Assembly: GCA_011321725.1 (NCBI GenBank)
Contig: DROX01000194.1
Coordinates: 1 to 34,609, forward strand
DNA from: Nitrospirota bacterium
Lineage (GTDB): Bacteria; Nitrospirota; Thermodesulfovibrionia; Thermodesulfovibrionales; JdFR-85
Reading direction: 5' to 3'
DNA: 34,609 bases
The notes below the pieces were generated by a model that was not told the DNA's origin, searched no databases, and saw only the letters and a program-made list of their open reading frames with translations. Below are positions 7,427-15,528 of this stretch, one piece after another (positions within the stretch are counted from its first letter, which is position 1; each line of letters begins with the position of its first letter). The translations under genes were made by a program, and so were the position numbers.

Positions 7427-7882
7427 CTATCCCTTGATATCCGGTTTTTCATTCATTATCAGCCAGTACAGGTGAAGTTCTTTAACTATCCTTATAAGGT
7501 CCTCAAACCTTACGGGTTTGACCAGATAGGAGTTTGCGCCAAGTTCATAGGCACGGTTTATATCAGGGGATTCGCTGGATGATGTGAGTATCACCACTAT
7601 AATCTTCTTCAGATCCGGTTCGTTCCGGAGCCATCTCAGGAACTCAAATCCATTCATCCTTGGCATCTTTAGGTCAAGCAGGATCAACACTGGAAGGGGG
7701 TTTTTCTTCCGGTCGCCGAACTCTCCCGTACCTTTCAGATAGGCTACAGCCTGCTCTCCGTCTGTGACGAACCTCAACGGATTAACCACCCCGCACTGCT
7801 GGAATGCCCTCTTTATCAGGAGAACATCATCGGTATTGTCTTCAACAATCAATATACTGTAGTCCTCCAAACTGACCTGCAC
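7427..7882 (-). CDS. Single-domain response regulator (Rcp1-like receiver)
   Basis: 151 residues, a receiver domain and nothing else. The acidic pair is Glu14-Asp15, the phospho-acceptor is Asp70 in LILLDLKMPRMNG, and the conserved Lys is Lys122. The insertion between strands 2 and 3 (GTGEFGDRKKNPLP) and the C-terminal LVKPVRFEDLIRIVKEL are typical of the Rcp1-type regulators paired with PAS/GAF kinases. The start is GTG at 7882 preceded by GGGAG; an ATG two bases upstream is out of frame. It sits 14 nt after the sensor kinase gene and 4 nt before the hybrid kinase gene, so it probably shuttles phosphate between them (inference). Confidence 0.93.
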   Translation of the reverse strand: MQVSLEDYSILIVEDNTDDVLLIKRAFQQCGVVNPLRFVTDGEQAVAYLKGTGEFGDRKKNPLPVLILLDLKMPRMNGFEFLRWLRNEPDLKKIIVVILTSSSESPDINRAYELGANSYLVKPVRFEDLIRIVKELHLYWLIMNEKPDIKG

Positions 7883-7896
7883 ATCAACTCCCGTGT

Positions 7897-10416
7897 CTAA
7901 GCCTTTTTAAGCTCTATCCAGAATCTACTGCCTTTACCGGGCTCTGAGACAAGCCCAACGGTGCCCCCGATCTTTTCAACTCCCCTTTTAACGATTGCAA
8001 GACCGATCCCCGTGCCAGGATACCTCTCTATCCCGTGAAGACGCTCAAATATCTTGAAGATCCTTTCATGATATTCTTCGGCTATGCCGATACCGTTGTC
8101 TTGAATATTGACTCTGACGGTATCGCCTTTTTCTTCAGCCCAGATCCTGACCTCTGGTCGTGTCTCCTTTTTAACAAACTTTATTGCATTAGAAATAAGA
8201 TTTAAAATAACCTGGTATAGTATGTTGCGGGCTGCTAACACTTTTGGGAGGGGCTTTTCTATCTGTATCAAGGCATCCCTCTCCTTTATCTCAACCTCCA
8301 GTGCCCTCCGCGCCTCGTTAAGGACATCCTCCAACGAGATAGGCCTGAGTATAATCCTCTGCCTTGTTAATCTACTATATGCTAACAAATCCTGGATCAA
8401 ATTGTCCATTCTCTGGGCAGCCATAAGAATCCGCCTTGCATACTCCCTGCCTGTCTCGTCAAGACTGTCACCATAGTCCTGAAGAAGCGCCTCTGAGAAG
8501 CCCTGCATCGCCCTTAGAGGTGCGCGCAGGTCATGGGATACGGAATACGCAAAGGCCTCAAGCTCCTGGTTTGACTCCTGAAGTCTTCTGGCAAGTCTCT
8601 CTGATTTCCTGTAGGCAGCCTGAAGATCCTCAAGGAGATTAAGCATCCCTCGGTTCAGAAGCTCTACCTCTTCAACCCTCTTCTTCAACTCCTCTGTCTT
8701 TTCCGCTACAATGCGTTCAAGCTCCTTCTGATACTCCCTCTGAAACCTCTCTGCCTCCTTCCTGTCTGTTATATCACGGATTATGGCCACCACCTCATCC
8801 TGGGTATACTGTTTAATCCTTGCCTCATAATACCTGAGCTTACCCTCAATGGTAAGCGAATACTCAAAGGACTGGATCTGGCCTGTCTCAAAGGTCTCCT
8901 TTATAGCCCTTTCTGCCTTTTCCGCCACATCCTGGGGCAGAACCTCCCGCATCTTCTTGCCAAGAAACGCCTCAGGTGGGGCGTATAAGGGATAAAGATA
9001 GGAGTCCTTGTAGTCAATGAATCTGCCATCCCTTGTTATCCTGAAGATGAGATCAGGGATGGCCTCCATGAGTGCACCAATTCTCTCCTGCTCTTCCTTA
9101 ATCCTCTTTTCAGATTCCTTCTTCTCTGTTATATCCCTTACTATCGCAAGCACAGCCGGTGTTTCCCTGCCGTTTTTATGGGTGAATGTAATCCTCCTCA
9201 ATCTGACCTCAACGGGAAACTCCGTACCATCCTTTCTCCGTGCCACCCATTCAAACTCCTGGGGGCTGCCTTCAAGGGCAAGCCTGATTTTATCAAGGGC
9301 CATCTCAAAATTACATCCACGGCCCATCATGTTCTCCGGTGAAAGGTTCTTGAACTCCTCAGGAGTATAGCCATAGCACTGCGTTACGCTGTCATTTACA
9401 TCAAGAACACGGCCATCCACATCATGGATAAAGATCATGTCCGGTGTTGCATCATATATGGTCTTTATGTAGTTTCTTGACTGTTCAAGGTCATGGAGCC
9501 GTCTTGAAAGCTCCTCTGTCTTTCTCTTTACCTGGCTTCTGAGCCATAAACTTATCGCCAGGAACATCCCGATAAGAGATGATATTACCACCAGTGTCCA
9601 TTTAACCCAACCGGGAAGCCTTGTGACCGGTTTTACACCTGTGTAGCGCTCAATGGATTTATGATAAACAGAGTCTTTGTCTTCCTTCAGGTTCTTTATG
9701 TAGGAATCAATCCGTTTGATATCATAAAACCCAAGCCTGCCCTTCTTGCTGAACGCCAGCCTGAGTTCAACAGGAGAGAACAAAATGGAGGTCTTTTTAA
9801 TATTCTGGAACCTTGATTCTTTTATCAGACCGCAGAGCCTGTTCACAACACCCGCATCCACCTGACCGGAATTAACAGCCTTGAATACATCATCATAACT
9901 CTCCACCAGGGCAAGATGAACTGGCACACCAAAGGCCGAGACCATCTGCAAAAATTCATTCACATATATATCGTCCCTGAGCATGGCAATGCGTTTGTCC
10001 TTCAGGTCGGTAATGGAATCAATCTCCGAATCTTTGTTTGCATAGACCACTGCCCAGTTAATAAAGATATTTTCCTTGTTGTACAGGAATCGCTGTGCCC
10101 TCTCTTCTGAATAGGCCGTGGAGGTCTGGATATCAATCTCCCCTTCCTCAAGCTGCCTGAGACAATCATCCCAGTTGCATGGCACATACTCTACCTCCCA
10201 GTCCTCTCTTTTCGCAATATATTTCAGGATATCAATGTAGATACCTCCTGGCCTTTCAGGCTCTTCATAAAAGACAAGTGGTGGATTCTGGTAGATCCCG
10301 ATTCTTACCTTTGTGGATGCCTCTGAAATGGAAATTACAAGAAGCACTGCCAGAAGGGCGTGCAAGAACATCCTGGGCACAGGCAGGAAACCCCTGAAAA
10401 AAGCTGTTCTCTTCAC
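7897..10416 (-). CDS. Membrane sensor histidine kinase with periplasmic solute-binding domain
   Basis: 839 residues. An N-terminal signal or anchor helix (about 15-32) is followed by a family-3 solute-binding domain (about 36-262: VRIGIYQNPPLVFY, then GGIYIDILKYIA, typical of SBP_bac_3), a membrane helix (about 273-292), a short coiled coil, PAS (about 313-432), a second PAS (about 440-552), a coiled coil (555-620), HisKA with His628 in SYSVSHDLRAPLRAM-type context, and HATPase with Asn743, DNGIGI (773-778) and GTGIGLA (801-807). The layout resembles BvgS-like kinases that sense a periplasmic ligand, probably an amino acid or similar small molecule; the ligand is not predictable. The start is GTG at 10416 with AGGGA seven bases upstream. 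It is followed after 14 nt by the receiver gene. Confidence 0.94.
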   Translation of the reverse strand: MKRTAFFRGFLPVPRMFLHALLAVLLVISISEASTKVRIGIYQNPPLVFYEEPERPGGIYIDILKYIAKREDWEVEYVPCNWDDCLRQLEEGEIDIQTSTAYSEERAQRFLYNKENIFINWAVVYANKDSEIDSITDLKDKRIAMLRDDIYVNEFLQMVSAFGVPVHLALVESYDDVFKAVNSGQVDAGVVNRLCGLIKESRFQNIKKTSILFSPVELRLAFSKKGRLGFYDIKRIDSYIKNLKEDKDSVYHKSIERYTGVKPVTRLPGWVKWTLVVISSLIGMFLAISLWLRSQVKRKTEELSRRLHDLEQSRNYIKTIYDATPDMIFIHDVDGRVLDVNDSVTQCYGYTPEEFKNLSPENMMGRGCNFEMALDKIRLALEGSPQEFEWVARRKDGTEFPVEVRLRRITFTHKNGRETPAVLAIVRDITEKKESEKRIKEEQERIGALMEAIPDLIFRITRDGRFIDYKDSYLYPLYAPPEAFLGKKMREVLPQDVAEKAERAIKETFETGQIQSFEYSLTIEGKLRYYEARIKQYTQDEVVAIIRDITDRKEAERFQREYQKELERIVAEKTEELKKRVEEVELLNRGMLNLLEDLQAAYRKSERLARRLQESNQELEAFAYSVSHDLRAPLRAMQGFSEALLQDYGDSLDETGREYARRILMAAQRMDNLIQDLLAYSRLTRQRIILRPISLEDVLNEARRALEVEIKERDALIQIEKPLPKVLAARNILYQVILNLISNAIKFVKKETRPEVRIWAEEKGDTVRVNIQDNGIGIAEEYHERIFKIFERLHGIERYPGTGIGLAIVKRGVEKIGGTVGLVSEPGKGSRFWIELKKA

Positions 10417-10505
10417 TTATATTCCCTGATAAATCTGTTTTTTTGAAACCTCTGAGGAATATAAAAGCCCTCTCCGTGTTGTATATTTATCGGCACCCCT
10501 GATAT

Positions 10506-11081
10506 TCATTCCGGCTCCTCCAGGGGATCGTCTACCACAGGGGTAAGACCAGCTGCCCTTATCTGTTCTTTTAAGAGCCTGATTATCCTTTTCAACTCAG
10601 CTATCCGCACTTCACGGCCTGCCATGGCATTAACAACCCTCTGAAGCTCCTCCGTTCTTTTCAGAACCTCACGCTCAAGGTTCTCGTTAAGTTCCCTGAG
10701 CTGTTCATAGGCCCTGGCCTTATCTGTGATATCCCTGCCCACCTCAAGGCATCCTTTCAATTGGCCTTTATCATCATATACAGGCACAGCCCTCAATTCC
10801 CATACACGACCGTCAGGGGTACGAACCTCTTCCATCTCTATCTTGCCGCTCCTCATGGCCCTCTGTACAGGGCATATCCTGCAGGGCTCTTTACGGGCAT
10901 GCCATAGGCTGTAGCAGTACTGTCCTATAAGCTCATCAACATCCTTACCAAGCCCCTCTGCTGCCCCTCTGTTCGCCCACAACACCCTCAGGTCAGTACT
11001 CTGGTAGGTCAGATTGTCAGCAATCAGATCCAGCAGTCTTAAGAGGTCATCTTTCAGGTCAGAATGGGGGGTATTGTCCAT
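10506..11081 (-). CDS. PAS protein with CxxC motif and coiled-coil tail, no kinase domain
   Basis: 191 residues: one PAS domain (about 12-122) and a C-terminal coiled coil (about 124-176). Inside the PAS domain is Cys56 followed by a CRICP motif (Cys67, Cys70), a variant seen in PAS domains proposed to sense redox state or bind metal; that role is inference. No HisKA, HATPase, GGDEF or HTH follows. The tail (142-191) closely matches the tail of the PAS protein encoded just upstream. The ATG at 11081 is preferred to one at 11111 because GAGGAG (11094-11089) is correctly spaced before it and the gene then begins right after the upstream stop codon. Probably an accessory input module for the kinases encoded downstream. 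Confidence 0.86.
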   Translation of the reverse strand: MDNTPHSDLKDDLLRLLDLIADNLTYQSTDLRVLWANRGAAEGLGKDVDELIGQYCYSLWHARKEPCRICPVQRAMRSGKIEMEEVRTPDGRVWELRAVPVYDDKGQLKGCLEVGRDITDKARAYEQLRELNENLEREVLKRTEELQRVVNAMAGREVRIAELKRIIRLLKEQIRAAGLTPVVDDPLEEPE

Positions 11082-11085
11082 TGCT

Positions 11086-13053
11086 CTACTCCTCAAGCAG
11101 TGTATCATCAACCAATGGCCGGAGGCCTGCGGTGATCAGCTGATTCTTCAACCTTTTGATCACCTCTTTCAGTTCAGCCATCCTCACTTCACGACCTGCC
11201 ATAAGATTGACCATCCTCTGTAGTTCCTCCGTCCGCTCCCGGACACGCTCTTCAAGCTCTTCTGTCTGTCTCTTGAGCCTTTCCTCAAGTCTTTTCCTTT
11301 CTGTTACGTCACGCTTGATCCCCACACAATGTGTTATCTCACCCTGACGATTCCTCACCGGATAGGCAACCAGCTCAACGATTCTTTCCTCTCCCTCTTT
11401 ACTGACTGCCCTGTATATGCCCCTGCAGAACCCTTCCTTGAGAAAACGGCTATAAATCTCTGCATAGGTATCTTCCCCAAGAAAGATTGCAGGTGTCTTG
11501 CCAGCAATCTCTTCGTTGGTATACCCGATGAGCCTTCTATGGGCATCGTTCTGGATATGATAATATCCCTCGCTATCAAGGACAGCAATGGCATCCAGGG
11601 CATTGTCAAAGATGTTCTTGTAAAGAATCAGCTCTTCTTCTCTTTTCTTCAGTTCTGTTACATCATAGCCGGTTCCTATAATTGCCGGGGCACCCCTGTA
11701 TATAATCCTGTCTGCTGTATAATCTATCCACCTGATGGTTCCATCCTTTCTTACAATCCTGCATGTATAATGTGGGGGCAGGTCCTCTCCAGCCATCCGT
11801 GCATAACCACGCTTTTTGATCACCTCTCTGTCGTCAGGATGGATAGGGTAATAGAAGGGTTTCCCTATAAGTTCATCTCTGCTGTAACCGGTGATTCTTT
11901 CAGTAGCTGGATTTACATAGAGGAATGTCTCCCTTGTAATAAATATGGCTGATGACGTGGCCTCAGCAAGTGCCCTGAAACGTTCCTCGCTTTCCCTTAA
12001 TGCCTTCTCTGTCTCCTTCCTCTGGGTTATGTCACGGGCCACAGCAATTATGTATTCCCTGTTGCCTCGTGCTACATAACGGAAGGCCGTCTCAACGGGG
12101 ATGGTTGAGCCATCTTTCCTCTTGTTATTACCTTCAATCACCACATGGCCTTCTCTCTTGAGCCTATTCACACAGCCCTGCCACACCACATTGTCTGTTA
12201 TCGCCTCTTCAACATCATGGATACGCATCTGCATAAACTCGTCATATGTGTACTGGAGTTCATTACATGCATGAGTGTTTACATCAATAAATCTTCCATC
12301 CCCTGGCTCAATCACAAAGATGGAATCGGAAACCTCGTTAAGAAGGTCCCTGAAAAGCTGTAGCTTTTCTGTTAAACGCCTCTTTTCTTCAAGTTCAAGA
12401 CCGAGTTCAAAGTTGGTACGGGTAAGTTTTTGTGTCTTCTCTTCTATCTCCTTTGTAAGCTCCCTGTTCATATCCGTGATCTCTTCCATCAGGGATATGT
12501 TCTCAATACGGTATGAGACAATCTCGCAGACCCTGTCTATAAAAGCTTTTATATATAGAAGATGATCATAAGGTCTTTCATAGTTGACAAATACGAAATG
12601 CCCCGAGGGCTCACCCCTGATCAGGAGCGGTTTTATGTAGAAACTCCTCTGTGACTTTCCATTAATCTCGTATGGCAAAAAGCTTAGGGAATCCCTGTCG
12701 GATTTAACCTTTGCGTAGAATGCTGAATCCGTAAAGAGAGGCCTTTTTACTTCAATCACATCTCCCTTGAGAGAGGCCATACAATGGCGGGAATAATCAT
12801 ATATCACCTCAGCCTCAGCCTCCGCCTCGTTTGTTATAAGATATGCCGCATAATCAATGCCTTTGTGGTTACCCAGAATCTCAAGGATGGCCTTGATTAC
12901 ATCAACATCCCTTCTTGCACTGGAGATCTCCTCAAAAACCCTGTTATACACGAAAAGGTCTTTACTGTCTCTCTGCAGGCTTTCCTTTTCTTTCCTGAGC
13001 TGCTGGAGTTCCTCTCTGAGCTCCTCCAGCCTCCTGGTCAAATCCCTTTCCAA
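11086..13053 (-). CDS. GAF-like/triple-PAS sensor protein without kinase domain
   Basis: 655 residues, cytoplasmic. A coiled coil (1-33) is followed by a GAF-like region (about 34-185), a coiled coil (186-232), then three PAS/PAC units (about 233-350, 352-470, 475-588), each ending in a DIT/DVT-type PAC motif. The last 65 residues form a coiled coil ending in LVDDTLLEE. No histidine kinase, cyclase or DNA-binding domain is present. The start is TTG at 13053 with GGAGG just upstream; the nearby ATG is out of frame. The tail closely resembles that of the following gene, which starts 4 nt after the stop. It may work as a scaffold or signal-input partner for the kinases of this cluster (inference). 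Confidence 0.88.
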   Translation of the reverse strand: MERDLTRRLEELREELQQLRKEKESLQRDSKDLFVYNRVFEEISSARRDVDVIKAILEILGNHKGIDYAAYLITNEAEAEAEVIYDYSRHCMASLKGDVIEVKRPLFTDSAFYAKVKSDRDSLSFLPYEINGKSQRSFYIKPLLIRGEPSGHFVFVNYERPYDHLLYIKAFIDRVCEIVSYRIENISLMEEITDMNRELTKEIEEKTQKLTRTNFELGLELEEKRRLTEKLQLFRDLLNEVSDSIFVIEPGDGRFIDVNTHACNELQYTYDEFMQMRIHDVEEAITDNVVWQGCVNRLKREGHVVIEGNNKRKDGSTIPVETAFRYVARGNREYIIAVARDITQRKETEKALRESEERFRALAEATSSAIFITRETFLYVNPATERITGYSRDELIGKPFYYPIHPDDREVIKKRGYARMAGEDLPPHYTCRIVRKDGTIRWIDYTADRIIYRGAPAIIGTGYDVTELKKREEELILYKNIFDNALDAIAVLDSEGYYHIQNDAHRRLIGYTNEEIAGKTPAIFLGEDTYAEIYSRFLKEGFCRGIYRAVSKEGEERIVELVAYPVRNRQGEITHCVGIKRDVTERKRLEERLKRQTEELEERVRERTEELQRMVNLMAGREVRMAELKEVIKRLKNQLITAGLRPLVDDTLLEE

Positions 13054-13068
13054 GGGGCCTCCATCTTT

Positions 13069-13137
13069 TTATGAAGCCGCTTTATAACCATTGATATCCA
13101 ACAGGCACTTCCTGACCACAAACTTTCCGTCAACCAT
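13069..13137 (-). CDS. Possible 22-codon leader ORF
   Basis: An ATG-initiated frame of 22 codons ends 15 nt upstream of the TTG start of the triple-PAS gene, inside its predicted leader. The peptide (MVDGKFVVRKCLL, then DINGYKAAS) looks protein-like but has no good ribosome-binding site. It may be a leader peptide, a remnant of a gene end, or chance. Confidence 0.2.
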   Translation of the reverse strand: MVDGKFVVRKCLLDINGYKAAS

Positions 13138-13156
13138 TGTTATCTTGAGAATGTCT

Positions 13157-13184
13157 ATTATATTTTAACATCTCCTGCCCTCAA
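13157..13184 (-). promoter_or_regulatory. Candidate promoter of the PAS/kinase operon
   Basis: Reading the minus strand: TTGAGG (13184-13179), a 16-bp spacer and a perfect TATAAT (13162-13157). Transcription would start near 13150, about 97 nt before the TTG start of the triple-PAS gene, and could run through the five-gene minus-strand signalling block. Confidence 0.5.
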
Positions 13185-13243
13185 GTATCTCTATGGTGCA
13201 AAGAAGAGCATTATCTTCTGGTTTTTATATATAGTTTACTTAA

Positions 13244-13252
13244 TGTTATAAT
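13244..13252 (+). promoter_or_regulatory. Extended -10 promoter of the MNT-HEPN pair, candidate leaderless start
   Basis: TGTTATAAT, the same 9-mer as at 859-867. The -10 ends 6 nt before the ATG at 13259, and no Shine-Dalgarno is present. Transcription would start at about the A of the start codon. No good -35 element is seen. Confidence 0.55.
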
Positions 13253-13258
13253 TGCTAT

Positions 13259-13648
13259 ATGTTATCGTTAAACCCCAAAAAGAACAACCACAGGCTTTCT
13301 GCACTGCTCCAGAATGCCTCTTTCAATTATAATGAAGAAAGGGCTATCTGTGGAGCGATAAGGGAACTTTCAGAAAGATATCCATTCATAAAAAAAATAA
13401 TCCTTTATGGTTCTAAGGCACGTGGAGATTTTGTGGAGGACTCAGACATTGACTTGCTCTTTATAACAGACATTGATGTGCCACGAGCTACTAAATATGA
13501 AATTTATGACATTCTGTACAGGTACGAATTAGAAAATAATATTGTATTTTCAGCAGTTTTTGTTAGAGATGAGGACTTCAAAAAAAGAAAGAATCTCTTC
13601 CTGATCAATGTAAGAAAGGAAGGTATAGTTTTATGGTCGAAAGACTGA
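13259..13648 (+). CDS. MNT-type minimal nucleotidyltransferase (predicted antitoxin)
   Basis: 129 residues of the DNA polymerase beta-like nucleotidyltransferase superfamily. The active-site pattern is intact: GSKARGD begins at Gly51-Ser52, and SDIDLL supplies Asp63 and Asp65, giving the GS-x10-DxD motif. About 45 residues precede the motif, a little longer than many minimal MNT proteins. MNT partners of HEPN toxins neutralise them, in characterised pairs by adding AMP to the HEPN protein. The gene overlaps the HEPN gene by 16 nt, so the two are translated together. The start codon has no ribosome-binding site but sits directly behind an extended -10 element. Confidence 0.88.
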   Translation: MLSLNPKKNNHRLSALLQNASFNYNEERAICGAIRELSERYPFIKKIILYGSKARGDFVEDSDIDLLFITDIDVPRATKYEIYDILYRYELENNIVFSAVFVRDEDFKKRKNLFLINVRKEGIVLWSKD

Positions 13649-14052
13649 GCAGAAAAGAGGCACGTTTACTTGCCGAGCAGGAACTCCAGAGGGCCATTGA
13701 AGAGATCAAAAGCGCTGAAATCCTGAAAGAACACGGTATTCATTTTAAAAGTGTAGTGTCTTCCTACTACTCAGTTTTTCATGCTGCAAAGGCTGCACTT
13801 CTACTTAAGGGGGTTACACCAAGAAGCCATGAAGGCGTTGAAAGAATGTTCAGTCTTTACTACGTTAGATCCGGCACAATAGATGTTGATATAAGCAGAA
13901 TCATTGGAAGACTTATGAAGCTCAGAGAAGAAGCTGATTACTTCCCTGAATCCCCCTTCACGGAAAAGGATTCTGCCGATGCCCTGAAGATGGCGAAACA
14001 TTTTTTTACAAAAATAAAACCCCTCTTTCAAAAATCCCGATCAAAAAAATAA
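13633..14052 (+). CDS. HEPN domain protein (predicted toxin partner of MNT)
   Basis: 139 residues, alpha-helical, matching the HEPN family: SSYYSVFHAAKAALL (43-57), RSHEGV (64-69) and LREEADY (97-103) are the typical blocks. HEPN proteins paired with MNT are often ribonuclease toxins, but the Rx4-6H catalytic motif of such nucleases is not evident here, so the protein may be a non-catalytic or divergent HEPN. AAGGAAGG at 13616-13623 serves as the ribosome-binding site within the MNT gene. The C-terminus is basic (KSRSKK). It converges on the lipoprotein gene with only 12 nt between them and no terminator visible. Confidence 0.85.
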   Translation: MVERLSRKEARLLAEQELQRAIEEIKSAEILKEHGIHFKSVVSSYYSVFHAAKAALLLKGVTPRSHEGVERMFSLYYVRSGTIDVDISRIIGRLMKLREEADYFPESPFTEKDSADALKMAKHFFTKIKPLFQKSRSKK

Positions 14053-14064
14053 ATCGTCTCCTAT

Positions 14065-14835
14065 CTATTCCTGTTTAACCGGCTTCCTTTCAGCCTCTTC
14101 TTTAATTGTGATGACAAACTTATAGATCGTCTTTCCACCACGACCATCCTCTACGGAGATCTCTACGGGAGTGTTCCCCTTAAAGTCATCTGGAACAACC
14201 CATTTGAAAAGACCACTCTGTTCATTCAGTTTGGCACCGTCAGGGGCTTTTATAAGCCTGTATACAAGGCTGTCTCCGTCCGGATCAGTGGCTTTAATCT
14301 GTTTTGTTACGGTCTTACCATCAAAGTCAAAGCTGTTATCATTTACCACCCTTGGCGGGGTGTTCCTGATATCAATGCTGAGCCTTCTTTCTGAGCTGTA
14401 ATCCTGTCCATCAAAGGCCCTAACCCTTACCAGGATACTGTCGCCACCCCTGAACTCATAAAACCGTTCACCATCGCCTGCCTCTTCCCCGTTCCTGTAC
14501 CATTTATACTCCATCTCAACATCATCACCGTCAGGATCAGCCGCCTGCGCTTCTACCCGGAGCACAGGTCTGTCACCATCCACATCCAGTACCAGCTTTG
14601 CATCCTTTATGACAGGAGGGGTGTTTTCTGTTTCTGCTACAGGTCCCTTGCCAGGATTTTCCATAGTGCCTGGAGGCTGAACATCCGCACCAGTGGAGTG
14701 GACCTTTTCGGTCTGTTTACCAGCGGCATCCTTGTTTTTTTGAACCTGCTCAGCCCTTTCCTTGCTACAGGCTGCAAGCTGAAGAGATATAAAAACAAGG
14801 AGTATAAAAAGAAAAAATGTCTTTATTGTTTTCAT
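14065..14835 (-). CDS. Lipoprotein with tandem Ig/cadherin-like domains, end of pilin operon
   Basis: 256 residues. A signal peptide ends in a lipobox (LAAC, Cys23, followed by Ser, so outer-membrane sorting is likely if E. coli rules hold). Residues 26-70 are a Lys/Glu/Gly/Pro-rich linker. Two beta-sandwich domains follow (about 72-157 and 158-245), each opening with NTPP and carrying an acidic turn (DPDGDD at 99-104; DPDGDS in the second) of the type that binds calcium in cadherin-like folds. The gene begins 35 nt after the PilX stop and is the last of the minor-pilin operon. It may help anchor or assemble the pilus tip at the outer membrane; that is inference from position. No named family is recognised. 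Confidence 0.85.
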   Translation of the reverse strand: MKTIKTFFLFILLVFISLQLAACSKERAEQVQKNKDAAGKQTEKVHSTGADVQPPGTMENPGKGPVAETENTPPVIKDAKLVLDVDGDRPVLRVEAQAADPDGDDVEMEYKWYRNGEEAGDGERFYEFRGGDSILVRVRAFDGQDYSSERRLSIDIRNTPPRVVNDNSFDFDGKTVTKQIKATDPDGDSLVYRLIKAPDGAKLNEQSGLFKWVVPDDFKGNTPVEISVEDGRGGKTIYKFVITIKEEAERKPVKQE

Positions 14836-14870
14836 CTTATATTTATCCTGTTGAGTTTAAACATCCCAAC

Positions 14871-15473
14871 TCAATAAGCATATAACGCTAAAACTTCGGC
14901 CGTATCTGAAGGGTCGTTATTATTTATGGTCTTTATAGCGATTGTATAGCCTCGTGGGACAGCCACCTGTCCGCTTTCACTATAAGGAGATACAACACCT
15001 CCAACCCTTATATTTTCGCCAAGTCTCGTGTTGCCCTCTACAGTATCAATGATTTTCAGATACACGGTATAATCCCCAAGACTCAGGACCATATCGGGTG
15101 AAACAGTGGGATCACTGTTTTCCTCATCAGCACTGCATGACACCCATTGATCTGTGTTATTTTCGTCTCTTTTTCTGTTCTCAAGTTTATCCTCAAAACA
15201 GTTCAAATTATTTACAGTGACCTTGCCTGTGGGATCAACACCTTTAAAGGCTATCACCTTGGTGGCTGTTCGTGCAGCCCCTTTAGCAGCAGCAAGGGCA
15301 CTGGTATAGCGCTTTTCCGTACCTGACAGACTCGTGCTCTGGAGCACCATGTAGATTGTGGCGGTTGCTATTGCCATGGAGACCAGAGCCAGTATCAGGG
15401 CAGTTACAAGAGCTATACCTTTTTCGTTCTTTATATAAATCCAGAGCCTGGAACCAGCCATGCTAAAGCTCAT
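14871..15473 (-). CDS. pilX: PilX-like minor pilin
   Basis: 200 residues. A short positively charged leader ends in NEKG (Gly19), followed by the hydrophobic IALVTALILALVSMAIATATI helix region characteristic of PilX N-termini, which lack the usual Glu at +5 of the mature protein. The helix continues into a small globular domain with two Cys residues (in NCFE and SCSADE) that could form a disulfide. PilX is a minor pilin that helps prime type IV pilus assembly. The start at 15473 has GGGAGG upstream. It lies 55 nt after the PilW stop and precedes the lipoprotein gene; a 7-bp stem (14851-14857/14868-14874) straddles its stop codon. The symbol is given by position and N-terminal signature. Confidence 0.83.
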   Translation of the reverse strand: MSFSMAGSRLWIYIKNEKGIALVTALILALVSMAIATATIYMVLQSTSLSGTEKRYTSALAAAKGAARTATKVIAFKGVDPTGKVTVNNLNCFEDKLENRKRDENNTDQWVSCSADEENSDPTVSPDMVLSLGDYTVYLKIIDTVEGNTRLGENIRVGGVVSPYSESGQVAVPRGYTIAIKTINNNDPSDTAEVLALYAY

Positions 15474-15528
15474 CTCTTCCTCCCTTTAAACTCACTTGAT
15501 CAACTATAAAATAAATATCAAAGATTCC

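Noticed and set aside
14851-14874. Terminator between pilX and the lipoprotein gene
   Set aside because: The stem is only 7 bp, AT-rich, overlaps the pilX stop and has no T run; read-through is more likely.
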